Part shown: positions 43,285-51,773 of the stretch, piece after piece
How the letters are laid out: each line of letters starts with the position of its first letter
Position numbering within the stretch: the stretch's first letter is position 1
From: Armatimonadota bacterium
GTDB taxonomy: Bacteria > Armatimonadota > DTGP01 > JAKQQT01
Length of the DNA: 64,000 nucleotides
Reading direction: 5' to 3'
NCBI GenBank assembly: GCA_036504095.1
Contig: DASXVS010000043.1
Location: 62,001 to 126,000 of the forward strand
Translations under genes and position numbers: made by a program
Notes under the pieces: model-generated
The model's database searches: none
The model's input: the letters and a program-made list of their open reading frames with translations, nothing else
Told to the model about the DNA's origin: nothing

Positions 43285-44688
43285 ATGGGAAATCCCAAAC
43301 CTCCAGTAGCCGTTATCATGGCCGCGGGCAAAAGCACGCGGATGAAATCCCGTACGCCGAAAGTCCTCCACCGCGTTGCCGGGCGCGCCGTCGTGGACTA
43401 TATCGTTGAAGCGGCGCGCGAGGGCTGCGGCGTCGAAGATGCCATTGCCATCATCGGCCACGAAGCGGAACGCGTGCGCGAACACCTTACCGGGCGCTGG
43501 GGAAGCCGGGTGCGATTCGCCGTTCAGGAGCCGCAGCACGGCACCGGCCACGCAGTGATGCAGGCCGAACCGCTGTTGTCCGGGTTCGACGGTGACGTTC
43601 TCACCCTCGCGGGCGACACCCCGCTGGTGAGCGCCGACGTGCTCGCCGCATTGCTGGCGCACCACCGCGCCACTTGCGCAACGGCCACCGTGCTGACTGC
43701 TGTGATGGACGCTCCCGGCCATTACGGGCGTGTGATCCGCGATGACAAGGGCACAGTCGCTTACATCGTAGAGGCCCGGGATGCTTCCGAGCAGGAGCGC
43801 ACGGTCCGCGAGATCAATACAAGCATTTACTGCTTCCGGGCGCCGGCCCTCTTTCGCGCTCTGACCCAGATTCGACCCCAGAACGCGCAGGGTGAGTATT
43901 ACCTCACCGATGTCATCGCGCTGCTGGCGCGGGAGGGCGAGCGGGTGGAAGCCGTCGTGTCCCCGGACGCCGCCGTCGTGATGGGCGTGAACACGCGCGT
44001 TGAACTGGCGGAAGCTTCGGCCATCGTGCGGCGCCGGAAACTCGATCAACTGATGCTGTCGGGGGTCACGGTAATCGATCCGGCGGCTACCTATGTTGAC
44101 ACTGAAGTGGCCGTCGGCGCCGATACCGTGCTGTACCCGGGGACCGTGTTGGAAGGCGCCACCACCATCGGCAGGGACTGCGTGGTGGGGCCGTTCTCCC
44201 ACCTTGTGGACACGCGACTTGGCGACGGCGTGACGTTTGCGCAGAGCAAAGCGAATCTGGCGGAAGTGGCAGACGGAGTGAACGTGGGACCGTTCGCTCA
44301 TCTGCGGCCGGGAACGGTTGTGGACCGCGATGCGCGCGTGGGCTCGTTTGTGGAAATCAAGAAGTCGCACCTGGGCGAAGGGGCGCACGTGGCGCACCTG
44401 AGTTACGTGGGCGACGCCGAGGTGGGGCCGCGCGCCAACATTGGCGGCGGGACCATCACGTGCAATTACGACGGGCGGAAGAAACACCCAACCAACATCG
44501 GAGCCGATGCCTTCATCGGGAGCAACAATACCCTGGTGGCGCCCGTGACCGTGGGGAAGGGCGCATACACCGCGGCGGGCAGCACCATAACGGACGACGT
44601 GCCAGCCGACGCCCTCGGCCTGGGGCGCGCGCGCCAGGTGAACAAGGACGGGTGGGCCGCCAGGCGAAACCAGGAAACTGAAGAATGA
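43285..44688 (+). CDS. glmU: Bifunctional GlmU (UDP-GlcNAc pyrophosphorylase / GlcN-1-P acetyltransferase)
   Basis: Makes UDP-GlcNAc for peptidoglycan. The N-terminal nucleotidyltransferase has VIMAAGKSTRMKSRTPKVLH and PQHGTGHAVMQAEP. The C-terminal left-handed beta-helix has hexapeptide repeats, the active-site region AHLSYVGDAEVG, and the conserved NYDGRKKHPTNIG segment. The 467-residue length is normal. A possible -10 (TGC-TAGCAT, 43234-43242) lies upstream. A strong terminator hairpin follows at 44694. With glmS and murQ downstream in the window, amino-sugar metabolism is well represented. Confidence 0.96.
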   Translation: MGNPKPPVAVIMAAGKSTRMKSRTPKVLHRVAGRAVVDYIVEAAREGCGVEDAIAIIGHEAERVREHLTGRWGSRVRFAVQEPQHGTGHAVMQAEPLLSGFDGDVLTLAGDTPLVSADVLAALLAHHRATCATATVLTAVMDAPGHYGRVIRDDKGTVAYIVEARDASEQERTVREINTSIYCFRAPALFRALTQIRPQNAQGEYYLTDVIALLAREGERVEAVVSPDAAVVMGVNTRVELAEASAIVRRRKLDQLMLSGVTVIDPAATYVDTEVAVGADTVLYPGTVLEGATTIGRDCVVGPFSHLVDTRLGDGVTFAQSKANLAEVADGVNVGPFAHLRPGTVVDRDARVGSFVEIKKSHLGEGAHVAHLSYVGDAEVGPRANIGGGTITCNYDGRKKHPTNIGADAFIGSNNTLVAPVTVGKGAYTAAGSTITDDVPADALGLGRARQVNKDGWAARRNQETEE

Positions 44689-44693
44689 TCTCT

Positions 44694-44739
44694 ACGAAAC
44701 GATGAATACCGCGGGAACCGGGATTCATCGTTTCGTTTT
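44694..44739 (+). terminator. Intrinsic terminator after glmU
   Basis: A perfect 14-bp stem (44694-44707 with 44723-44736, core GAAACGATGAAT / ATTCATCGTTTC) and a 15-nt GC-rich loop, ending in TTT. It lies 6 nt after the glmU stop. The short T-run makes it weaker than a classical terminator. Confidence 0.65.
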
Positions 44740-44781
44740 CGGGCCAATGTGATCGGGTATGGAAGCGAAAGGACAGCAACA

Positions 44782-45828
44782 ATGGCGGAATCACTGTTAG
44801 CACGGGCGGGATTTGCCGAATCGGCGAAATTGCCCAAACCTGCCCGCCTGACGCGGAAAGCGATAGATGCCAATATGCCAACCCCCTCCAATCTGAGACT
44901 CCTTTGCGGTACCGCCAACCGGCCGCTGGCGGAGGAGATATCGCATATCCTTTCGACGCCCCTCACCGAACTCACGTGCAAACGCTTCAGCGATGGCGAG
45001 ATCTTCGTGAAGATCCTGGAGAGCAGCCGGGGCGCGGACGCGTTTGTTATCCAGCCGACCTGCGCGCCGGTGAACGACACGCTGATGGAGACGCTGATCC
45101 TCGTGGATGCCCTCCGCCGCTCGTCGGCCCAACGCATCACGCTTGTGCTTCCTTATTACGGCTACGCGCGTCAAGACAAGAAACTAGGGCCTCGCGAGCC
45201 GGTAACCGCGAAACTCGTGGCAAACCTGATGACCACCGCGGGGATCGACCGCCTGCTGACCATCGATCTGCATGCGGAGCAGATTGGCGCCTTCTTCGAC
45301 GTACCGGTGGACCACCTCCCGGCCGCGCCGATCATCGCGGAATACCTCATCGACCAGGACCTTTGCGGGCCGGGCGTCGTGGTGGTGTCTCCCGATGTTG
45401 GCGGCACCGCTCGTGCCCGACGCCTGGCAGAACGCCTTGGGAGCCCCCTGGCGATCATCTCGAAGCGGCGCCCCGAGCCAAACAAGACCGAGGTGATGGA
45501 GGTCATTGGCACCGTAAAAGGCAAAACGGCCGTGATGATCGACGACATGATCGACACGGCCGGCAGCGTCGCCACAGGGGCGGTCGCACTCAAGGAACGC
45601 GGGGCGAAGCGGGTTTTCGCCTGCTGTACCCACGCTGTCCTCAGCGGCGGAGCGATCGAGCGTATTGAGGAGTCGCCGATCGAGGAACTGGTGATCACAA
45701 ACACGATCCCGACGCACCACCTCGGCAGCGACAAGGTCGTCTGCCTCAGCGTCGCGCCGCTGCTGGCCCGAGCGATCCAACGCATCCACGAAGGCCGCAG
45801 CGTGTCGGAGCTGTTCACGGCGTACTGA
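44782..45828 (+). CDS. prs: Ribose-phosphate pyrophosphokinase (PRPP synthetase)
   Basis: Makes PRPP for nucleotide, His and Trp synthesis. The 348-residue product has FSDGEIFVKILES, YYGYARQDKK, DLHAEQIGAFF, VVSPDVGGTARAR and the PRPP loop VMIDDMIDTAGS. The core starts near NLRLLCGTANRPLAEE, so about 30-35 residues precede it compared with usual ~315-residue enzymes. The ATG at 44782 has AAAGGA about 9 nt upstream; an ATG at 44875 would give the normal length but has no ribosome binding site. glmU followed by prs is a common gene pair. Confidence 0.94.
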   Translation: MAESLLARAGFAESAKLPKPARLTRKAIDANMPTPSNLRLLCGTANRPLAEEISHILSTPLTELTCKRFSDGEIFVKILESSRGADAFVIQPTCAPVNDTLMETLILVDALRRSSAQRITLVLPYYGYARQDKKLGPREPVTAKLVANLMTTAGIDRLLTIDLHAEQIGAFFDVPVDHLPAAPIIAEYLIDQDLCGPGVVVVSPDVGGTARARRLAERLGSPLAIISKRRPEPNKTEVMEVIGTVKGKTAVMIDDMIDTAGSVATGAVALKERGAKRVFACCTHAVLSGGAIERIEESPIEELVITNTIPTHHLGSDKVVCLSVAPLLARAIQRIHEGRSVSELFTAY

Positions 45829-45848
45829 TCTGCCGAACCCGAATTCCA

Positions 45849-45878
45849 CCACAGAGGCACAGAGGGCACGGAGGAATC
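45849..45878. repeat. Short heptamer run, CACAGAGG type
   Basis: The words accacag, aggcaca, gagggca, cggagga step by 7 nt. They lie between prs and the following membrane-protein gene, and end 6 nt before that start codon, so the final GGAGG-like bases may double as its ribosome binding site. No inverted partner is seen nearby; the related two-armed element is at 3304-3410. Confidence 0.55.
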
Positions 45879-45883
45879 GAAGC

Positions 45884-46882
45884 ATGGAGTTCCTTTGGAT
45901 AGTCGCCTGGGTCATCGCTGCGTTGTTCGTGATCAGCACGGTGTTGAACATTGTCGGGCGTCGGCACGACCGTCAGTTAGCGCTGGCTCGATCCGGCATC
46001 GACCCGGACGAGTTCATTGGCTACTTCACACGGCAAGGCATACCAAGGCCTATCGCCGAGATCACACGCGCGTATTTCCGGGAGTGGATGGGAATCGCCG
46101 ACTTCCCGGTGCTCCCTGCTGATAACATCGCCGACGTCTACGGCATGGTTGACGAAGACCTGGAGGCGACCTTCTTCGAAGTGCTGGATCTGTGTGGCCG
46201 TCGTGATAAGCCGGACGAGGGTGAGATGGGTTGCCCGACGATCAATACCGTCGAGGACCTCGTCAAGCTCATAGCCCTGTTGACCACGCCCGAAAAGTGC
46301 GATATCGTAACCGTCGATGACCCGGTCGATTATCAGAGCCGCGCCAGACTTGCATTGCTGCTACGACGTTTCGCGATTGGACGCATCACCTACCTGGAGT
46401 TCGAGCAGGGGGTCAACGCGTTGTCGTGGAACCGAAAGGACGGCGCGATTCCCGGCGTGGTGAGCGAAGTGCGCGGACTGCTACACGCCGATACAGAGAT
46501 GCGGTTGTCGGCCTCGGATGATTACCGGCTTCAGGAGCGCATTCCCCTTGATCGCGAGCTAAAGCGTGCCCTGGCGCGAAGCGTGATGTTCCTCTATTCG
46601 GACCAGCCATACCTGCGGCGCTGGCAGAAGCACCTGACAGTCGGGGAAACCGTGTTCGTCGTTTGCTCATTGGCCGCGAGTGCCGCGCTGTTCCGGTCCG
46701 GATATGCCTGGGCGGCCACGGCGTTACTGGCGTTCATCGCTTGGCTGGTGTATGAGCTTGCCTGGGCGCCCCCCAGTCGGGGGGAAGCCATGTCATCGGG
46801 AGCCTATCCATTCGCGGACAACGTCCATTTCTTTGCGGCTCGCTGGCGGCCGAGGTTGCTGGCCGGCCGGCCACCGATCTGA
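45884..46882 (+). CDS. Predicted membrane protein, unknown function
   Basis: A 332-residue protein with one N-terminal helix (~4-24), a long soluble, acidic middle (~30-240) and two closely spaced helices near the C-terminus (~247-290). The middle has no motif I recognise; segments such as FIGYFTRQGIPRPIAEITRAYF suggest helical repeats. The ATG at 45884 follows a GGAGGAA ribosome binding site. Both neighbours are separated by repeat or hairpin sequence, so it is probably a single-gene unit. Confidence 0.7.
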   Translation: MEFLWIVAWVIAALFVISTVLNIVGRRHDRQLALARSGIDPDEFIGYFTRQGIPRPIAEITRAYFREWMGIADFPVLPADNIADVYGMVDEDLEATFFEVLDLCGRRDKPDEGEMGCPTINTVEDLVKLIALLTTPEKCDIVTVDDPVDYQSRARLALLLRRFAIGRITYLEFEQGVNALSWNRKDGAIPGVVSEVRGLLHADTEMRLSASDDYRLQERIPLDRELKRALARSVMFLYSDQPYLRRWQKHLTVGETVFVVCSLAASAALFRSGYAWAATALLAFIAWLVYELAWAPPSRGEAMSSGAYPFADNVHFFAARWRPRLLAGRPPI

Positions 46883-47041
46883 TCTCGCGTACCGGGGACA
46901 AAAATCCCCGTCTCAGGGGCCCTCGGCCAGCCGTCCTTCGGACGAGCAAGTAGTTGTGCACAACTCGCGTCCGGCGGACGCTTGGCGGCGCAGCCGCCCT
47001 CCAGACAGGGACGTCTGTCCCTGTGCCGTGGCCGTCTCACC
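46883..47041. other. Hairpin-rich convergent intergenic region
   Basis: Several short stems lie between two convergent genes: GGGGA/TCCCC near 46890-46906, CGTCC/GGACG near 46930-46943, GGCGGC/GCCGCC near 46984-46997, and a perfect 8-bp ACAGGGAC/GTCCCTGT at 47005-47024. The last overlaps an alternative CAGAC/GTCTG stem (47002-47017), so two foldings are mutually exclusive. It probably terminates both transcripts. No gene is seen. Confidence 0.5.
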
Positions 47042-47296
47042 TTACTTCCCGACCTCGCCCAGCAGTTCCGCCAGTACGCGGAGCGCGGCCTTGCGGCAGG
47101 TATTCGGCACGAGCACGTCGCCCCAGGAGCCGCCGCCGGGGTTGAGCGCGCTCCCGTAAGGCGCCACGACGTTGGACCGGATGAGGGCGGGGATGCCTTC
47201 ATCAACCAGGCTGTCCTTCACGATCTGCGCACGCCACTCATCCGGCGCCGCGAAGACGATGGACCAACCGTGCTGCTTCGGCTCGGGCGGGCTCAT
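47042..47296 (-). CDS. DUF2007-type small protein (putative signal-transducing protein)
   Basis: An 84-residue protein with the DUF2007 pattern: WSIVFAAPDEWRAQIVKDSLVDEGIPALIRSN, then GDVLVPNTCRKAALRVLAELL. The fold is a ferredoxin-like, GlnB-type domain; the function is unknown, though members are often fused or adjacent to regulatory genes. It is the last of four tightly coupled genes; its ATG overlaps the thioesterase stop (ATGA). Confidence 0.75.
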   Translation of the reverse strand: MSPPEPKQHGWSIVFAAPDEWRAQIVKDSLVDEGIPALIRSNVVAPYGSALNPGGGSWGDVLVPNTCRKAALRVLAELLGEVGK

Positions 47297-47721
47297 ACGC
47301 CGGAATCCCCGGCGCGGTACGGCAGGAACTTGCCGGTCGCTTCCGCAATCAACTGCCCCGAAACGTCACGGGCTTCAGCGCGGCAGGTGAGGAGGCGTTT
47401 CCCCTCAGGCCGCGAAGACGTCACGCGCAGCGGTTCGCCAATAGGGGCCGGCCGGCGGAACCGGACGGTGGCCTCGGCGGTGGGCGTCAGGTAGCCGGTG
47501 CGGTAGACGGCGTGCGCCATCGTCTCGTCCAGCACCAGCGTGATCATGCCGCCGTGCGCGAATCCTTCCCAGCCCTGGTGCTCGGGCGCCGGCGTCCATT
47601 CCGTGACGATCACGTCGCCCTCCCAGTGGAACTGGAGATGCAGTCCGATCGGGTTCTTCGCGCCGCAGCCGATGCAGACGCCGTCGTCGCGCCACTGGCT
47701 CTCGTCGGGGCCGGGGCTCAT
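47293..47721 (-). CDS. Hot-dog fold thioesterase (PaaI/YdiI-like)
   Basis: A 142-residue acyl-CoA thioesterase-type protein. An N-terminal CIGCGAKNPIGLHLQF segment is typical of a common PaaI subgroup. The core has WEGFAHGGMITLVLDETMAHAV (HGG motif, with Asp nearby as the likely catalytic residue) and AEATVRFRRPAPIGEPLRV. Substrate unknown. The ATG at 47721 overlaps the nth stop (ATGA); the longer in-frame extension upstream runs through nth and is not needed. Confidence 0.85.
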   Translation of the reverse strand: MSPGPDESQWRDDGVCIGCGAKNPIGLHLQFHWEGDVIVTEWTPAPEHQGWEGFAHGGMITLVLDETMAHAVYRTGYLTPTAEATVRFRRPAPIGEPLRVTSSRPEGKRLLTCRAEARDVSGQLIAEATGKFLPYRAGDSGV

Positions 47722-48398
47722 TTCACTGCCTTCTTTCTGCCCTTCACGTAGAGGCACTCTGCGATCACAGGGCACTCCGCGCATTTGGGATTGGTAGGCC
47801 GGCACAGCGCGCGGCCGTGGCGGATCATTTCGATGTGCAGGGGATAGACGAGTTCCGGCGGCGTGATGCTGTCCATCGTTTGATGGGCGACCTCGAACGA
47901 CGCGCCCTTCGGGATGAATCCCAGCCGGGTAGCGATGCGATGGACGTGGGTGTCCACCGGCATCACGGGGCGCCCCATCGCGAACATCAGCACGCACGCG
48001 GCGGTCTTGGGGCCGACTCCGGGGTATGCGATCAGGAAATCGCGCACTTGAGGCTCAGTCCACTCCTCCAGGTCGTCCAGCGAGAGGCGGCCGAATCGGC
48101 GCTCGATGTCGCGCAGGATGGCGAGGATGCGCGGCGCCTTCTGGTTGGAGAGCCCGGCCGGCGCGATGGCTGCCGCCAGTTCTGCCTCATCGCAGTCCGA
48201 GACGGCCTCCCAGGTTGGGTAGCGGTCTTTCAAGAGACGCCACGCCTTGTCGCGGTTCGTGTCCGAGGTGTTCTGGCTCAGGATCGTGAGCACCAGTTCG
48301 TCCAGCGGGTCGCCGGGGCCGCCCCATACCGGTCGGCCGTAACGATCGGCCAGCAGCGCTTCAACGCGCCGCACCTTTTCAGTAAGGCGCTTGCTCAC
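47718..48398 (-). CDS. nth: Endonuclease III
   Basis: Bifunctional DNA glycosylase/AP lyase for oxidised pyrimidines. The 226-residue product has the helix-hairpin-helix YPGVGPKTAACVL with the catalytic Lys, PVDTHVHR with the catalytic Asp, and the 4Fe-4S site C-x6-C-x2-C-x5-C (CRPTNPKCAECPVIAEC). The early LTILSQNTSD segment is also typical. It starts with GTG overlapping the upstream stop (GTGA) and overlaps the thioesterase by 4 nt. Confidence 0.95.
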   Translation of the reverse strand: MSKRLTEKVRRVEALLADRYGRPVWGGPGDPLDELVLTILSQNTSDTNRDKAWRLLKDRYPTWEAVSDCDEAELAAAIAPAGLSNQKAPRILAILRDIERRFGRLSLDDLEEWTEPQVRDFLIAYPGVGPKTAACVLMFAMGRPVMPVDTHVHRIATRLGFIPKGASFEVAHQTMDSITPPELVYPLHIEMIRHGRALCRPTNPKCAECPVIAECLYVKGRKKAVK

Positions 48399-49057
48399 GA
48401 GTTCAGGTCTTCCTGGTAGATCCGCCGCGTGATCTCTTCCTGAATGCGCGGGAGCCCCTTCAGCAGGCCGTCCTCACCCGTCAGCGCGGGCAGGGCCTCA
48501 ATGCGGAATTCCTCGGCTAGTTGAGTCAGGAGAACCAGTCTCCGGGCATGTGAAACATTGGGTACAATCACGTGAATGGCCAGCATGTCCGTATTCATCA
48601 GCCCGTTCAGTAACGCGTCCAGCCGTTCCCGCAACCACATGGTATGCGGGATCGGCCAATCCACTGCGGTCTGTTGCACTCGGGACTCGTCCGGCCGGCC
48701 GCTGAAGTTGTCGGTTGGTGTGCGCAGTTCAACTGGCGGATCCCATACCGCGACCAATTCGCTAACCGCTGTCTCGAAGGATTTCCACCGGAGGGCCAGT
48801 TCACGGCACCGAAGGAGGAAGCCACTGGTTGCCATCCCCATCTTCTTGAGAGTGCGCAGTTCGGCAAGATCGAGCATGCATCCGCCTTCATAGGCACGGC
48901 GGCAGGATGCGAGAAAACCGTCGATCTGTGCGGGAAGATCCGTCGCCAAATCGGGGACAACTACTTCGAGGGATGCCGCCACGAGACCGCGAGCCACCTC
49001 GGGCAGGTGAGCGACGGCGTATTGTGAATTAGCCGATTGCTTTGGCGACAAATCCAT
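48395..49057 (-). CDS. Hypothetical protein between murQ and nth
   Basis: About 220 residues if the ATG at 49057 is used; this start lies inside the 3' end of murQ (29-bp overlap), and a later start is possible. The protein is mostly helical (CRRAYEGGCMLDLAELRTLKKMG, LRERLDALLNGLMNTDMLAIHVIVP, RIQEEITRRIYQEDLNS). No domain recognised. The stop overlaps nth by 4 nt, so it is translated together with nth, the thioesterase and the DUF2007 protein. Confidence 0.65.
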   Translation of the reverse strand: MDLSPKQSANSQYAVAHLPEVARGLVAASLEVVVPDLATDLPAQIDGFLASCRRAYEGGCMLDLAELRTLKKMGMATSGFLLRCRELALRWKSFETAVSELVAVWDPPVELRTPTDNFSGRPDESRVQQTAVDWPIPHTMWLRERLDALLNGLMNTDMLAIHVIVPNVSHARRLVLLTQLAEEFRIEALPALTGEDGLLKGLPRIQEEITRRIYQEDLNS

Positions 49058-49940
49058 CGGCCTTTTCGAGACGTTCGGCGGCGGTTTTCGCGTCCACACC
49101 GGCCATGAGCATGATTGTGGCGACCTTCACGTGGTTGCCGCTGCGCTGGAGCGCCGAAGCGGCTTCTTCGGGTGCGCAGCCGGTGACGGTGACGAGGATG
49201 CGGCGCGCCCGGTCGCGAAGCTTGGCGTTGGTGGGTTTCACGTCAATCATCAGATTGCCGTACGTCTTGCCGGTCCTGACCATGGCCAGCGTGGAGAGCA
49301 TATTGAGGATGAGTTTCTGTGCGGTCCCCGCCTTGAGGCGCGTGGAGCCGGCGATGACCTCCGGGCCGGTTTCCACGATGATCGGGATGTCGCAGTGATC
49401 CTCGATGTTGGATGGGTAGCAATTTGAAATGCCGACGGTTGCGGCTCCGATCTCCCTGGCGCGATCGAGGGCGCCGACCACGAACGGCGTTCGCCCGCTG
49501 GCCGTGATCCCTACTACCACGTCCTTTTCCGTAACCCCGTTCGCGCCGATCTCATAGGCTCCGACACCGGGCGAGTCTTCCGCGCCTTCCACAGCGTCGG
49601 TGAGGGCGGGCCGGCCGCCCGCGATGAGGCCGACAACCATCTCCGGGGGGGCGCTGAACGTGGGCGGGCATTCGCTGGCATCGAGCACACCGAGGCGGCC
49701 GCTCGTGCCGCTGCCCACGTAGAACAACCGGCCTCCGTTGCGAAAAGCCTCGGCGATTCGGTCTACGGCCTCGGCAATCTGGGGAAGGGCCGCCTGAACG
49801 GCGGCTGCAACCATCTGATCCTCGGCGTTCATCAGGGCGCACGCTTGCAGGGTCGAAACGGTATCAATGCCGATGGTGCGCGGGTTCCGAGCCTCGGTCT
49901 GAAGTTGGCCGAAAGTGTCGACTGCGGTTTTGCTTCCCAT
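49029..49940 (-). CDS. murQ: N-acetylmuramic acid 6-phosphate etherase
   Basis: Cleaves the lactyl ether of MurNAc-6-P to GlcNAc-6-P in wall recycling. The 303-residue product has the SIS-domain motif YVGSGTSGRLGVLDASECPP with catalytic Glu90, and VEGAEDS with Glu121. Length is typical when starting at the ATG 49940, which has GAGG about 9 nt upstream; an ATG at 49964 has none. No MurP transporter or AnmK kinase is nearby, so the substrate source is not shown here. Confidence 0.94.
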   Translation of the reverse strand: MGSKTAVDTFGQLQTEARNPRTIGIDTVSTLQACALMNAEDQMVAAAVQAALPQIAEAVDRIAEAFRNGGRLFYVGSGTSGRLGVLDASECPPTFSAPPEMVVGLIAGGRPALTDAVEGAEDSPGVGAYEIGANGVTEKDVVVGITASGRTPFVVGALDRAREIGAATVGISNCYPSNIEDHCDIPIIVETGPEVIAGSTRLKAGTAQKLILNMLSTLAMVRTGKTYGNLMIDVKPTNAKLRDRARRILVTVTGCAPEEAASALQRSGNHVKVATIMLMAGVDAKTAAERLEKADGFVAKAIG

Positions 49941-50039
49941 GGTCTTTACCCTCGTTGAACTCATCCCGCGATTGGCGGCCGGGGTGAGGTTACACACATT
50001 CTAGCCAATTCACCACGAATACGTCGGGCCGGCATGCGA

Positions 50040-50077
50040 AAGCGGCAGGTCCGGCGCGAGCCGATGTCCTGCCGCTT
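50040..50077 (-). terminator. Terminator-like hairpin after pckA
   Basis: AAGCGGCAGG (50040-50049) pairs perfectly with CCTGCCGCTT (50068-50077), with an inner CGGC/GCCG stem. It lies 27 nt beyond the pckA stop and upstream of murQ. On the minus strand only a short T-run follows, so it may be a weak terminator or an mRNA-stabilising stem. Confidence 0.5.
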
Positions 50078-50103
50078 GCATTGAGCTGCCCGCTTGCGCG
50101 TTG

Positions 50104-51672
50104 TTACACCGGAGCGGTTTCCGGCTTTGGCTCTGCGAGGACGCCTCGGATAGCGTTGTGATTGCGCTCGAAACGCTGGGCCAGCGCCCTGGCCTGCACG
50201 TCGTACTCGTTCTTGTCGGTCCAGGTGTCCCGGGGATTCAGCACGCCGTTCGGAACGCCGGCCACCTCACACGGGATCCTGAGGCCGAAGACCGGATCGA
50301 CGAACGTATCGGCGTCCTTCAACGAGCCGTTGAGCGCGGCGCGGACCATGGCACGGGTGTATCGGATGTCCATTCGCTCGCCGACCCCGTACGGTCCACC
50401 GCTCCACCCGGTGTTCACGAGGTAGACCGGCACGCCGGTCTTTTCGAGCTTCTGCGCCAGCATATTGGCGTACACTTCCGGCGCAAGCGGCAGGAAGGGC
50501 TGTCCGAAGCAGGAGCTGAACGTCGCTTCCGGTTCCTTGCCTAGGCCCTTTTCCGTTCCGGCCAGCTTTGCCGTGTAGCCGTTCAGGAAGTGGTACATCG
50601 CCTGCTCGGGCGTCAGCATGCTGATCGGAGGAAGCACGCCGAAAGCGTCGGCTGTGAGGAAGATCACCGCTGAGGGAGCGGCCCCGCGTCCACCCGGCAC
50701 GGCGTTCGCGATGTAGTCCAGCGGGTAGGCGACGCGTGTGTTCTCCGTCTTTGAGCCGTCGTTGTAGTCTGGATAGCGCTTCGCGTCCAGGACAAGGTTT
50801 TCCAGCACGCTTCCGAATTTGATGGCGTGGTAGATGTCAGGCTCTTTTTCCTCGCTCAGCTTGATGCACTTGGCGTAGCAGCCACCTTCGACATTGAACG
50901 TCGCGTCGTCGGTCCAAACGTGCTCGTCATCGCCGATGAGGCCGCGTTCCGGGTCCGCCGAGAGGCTGGTCTTGCCGGTGCCGGAAAGCCCGAAGAAGAG
51001 GGCAACGTCACCGTCCTGGCCAACGTTGGCGCTGCAGTGCATCGGGAGAACGCCGCGGAGCGGCATTTCATAATTCATCACGGTGAAGATCGACTTCTTG
51101 ATCTCGCCGGCATATTCCGTGCCGCAGATGAGAACGAGGCGCTTTTCGAAATCCAGTACGACAGCCGTGGAGGATTTCAGGCCGAGTTCCTCGGCCGGCG
51201 CGTGGAACTTCGGGGCGACCAGAACGGTGAATCGTTCTTCATCCTTGCCGGTCGTCTGTTCGCGGCGGAAGAGGTTGCGGGCGAAGAGGCCCTGCCATGC
51301 ATATGGCGTGATGACTCGAACTGGCAGCGCATAGTCGGGGTCCGCGCCGGCGGTGGCGTCCACCACGAAGAGGTCCTGGCCCCGCAGATGCTCCGCCATC
51401 AGCGCCAGCAGACGGTCGGCGACGTCCGGCGTAACACCTGCGTTGACCTTGCCCCACCAGATGTTGCCTTCCGTGGCAGGACGACGGACGACGTATTTGT
51501 CGCGAGGGCTGCGTCCGGTGTGCTCGCCTGTGTCAACGGAGATGGCTCCGTTGGCGGCCAGTATGCCTTGTCCACGCTTGACCGCCTCCTCCACGAGTTC
51601 CGCGGGAGACAGATTGGCGTAGACCTTATTCGGTTGTTCGATTCCGAGATCCAGCAGGTATTGCGGTGCCAT
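50104..51672 (-). CDS. pckA: Phosphoenolpyruvate carboxykinase (ATP)
   Basis: Converts oxaloacetate and ATP to PEP in gluconeogenesis. The 522-residue product has the substrate-loop GEHTGRSPRDKYVV, the kinase P-loop GLSGTGKTSLSADP (~230-243), GDDEHVWTDD, and FNVEGGCYAKCI, all of the ATP-dependent class. Length is normal. A promoter and a palindromic AT-rich stretch lie upstream (51745-51807). It is monocistronic, with a hairpin at 50040-50077 downstream. Confidence 0.97.
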   Translation of the reverse strand: MAPQYLLDLGIEQPNKVYANLSPAELVEEAVKRGQGILAANGAISVDTGEHTGRSPRDKYVVRRPATEGNIWWGKVNAGVTPDVADRLLALMAEHLRGQDLFVVDATAGADPDYALPVRVITPYAWQGLFARNLFRREQTTGKDEERFTVLVAPKFHAPAEELGLKSSTAVVLDFEKRLVLICGTEYAGEIKKSIFTVMNYEMPLRGVLPMHCSANVGQDGDVALFFGLSGTGKTSLSADPERGLIGDDEHVWTDDATFNVEGGCYAKCIKLSEEKEPDIYHAIKFGSVLENLVLDAKRYPDYNDGSKTENTRVAYPLDYIANAVPGGRGAAPSAVIFLTADAFGVLPPISMLTPEQAMYHFLNGYTAKLAGTEKGLGKEPEATFSSCFGQPFLPLAPEVYANMLAQKLEKTGVPVYLVNTGWSGGPYGVGERMDIRYTRAMVRAALNGSLKDADTFVDPVFGLRIPCEVAGVPNGVLNPRDTWTDKNEYDVQARALAQRFERNHNAIRGVLAEPKPETAPV

Positions 51673-51744
51673 AGTCGTTTGCCTCTTCCCTTCTATTCTA
51701 GCCGCCGGTGCATGAACCGGTGGGCTTTACACTGCACACCGCAT

Positions 51745-51773
51745 TGTATAGAGGGGGATGTGGATCAAGGCAA
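51745..51773 (-). promoter_or_regulatory. pckA promoter (TTGCCT-N17-TATACA)
   Basis: On the minus strand TTGCCT (51773-51768) and TATACA (51750-51745) are 17 bp apart, giving a leader of about 65 nt to the pckA ATG. Just upstream (51785-51807) are three alternating GTCA/TGAC half-sites, including TGACG-N5-CGTCA, a likely regulator site. Confidence 0.55.

Noticed and set aside
46883-47041. Small structured RNA gene such as 4.5S RNA
   Set aside because: Several stems are present, but the conserved GGUGACC / AGCAGG-type core of the signal recognition particle RNA is not seen, and the position between convergent stops fits termination.
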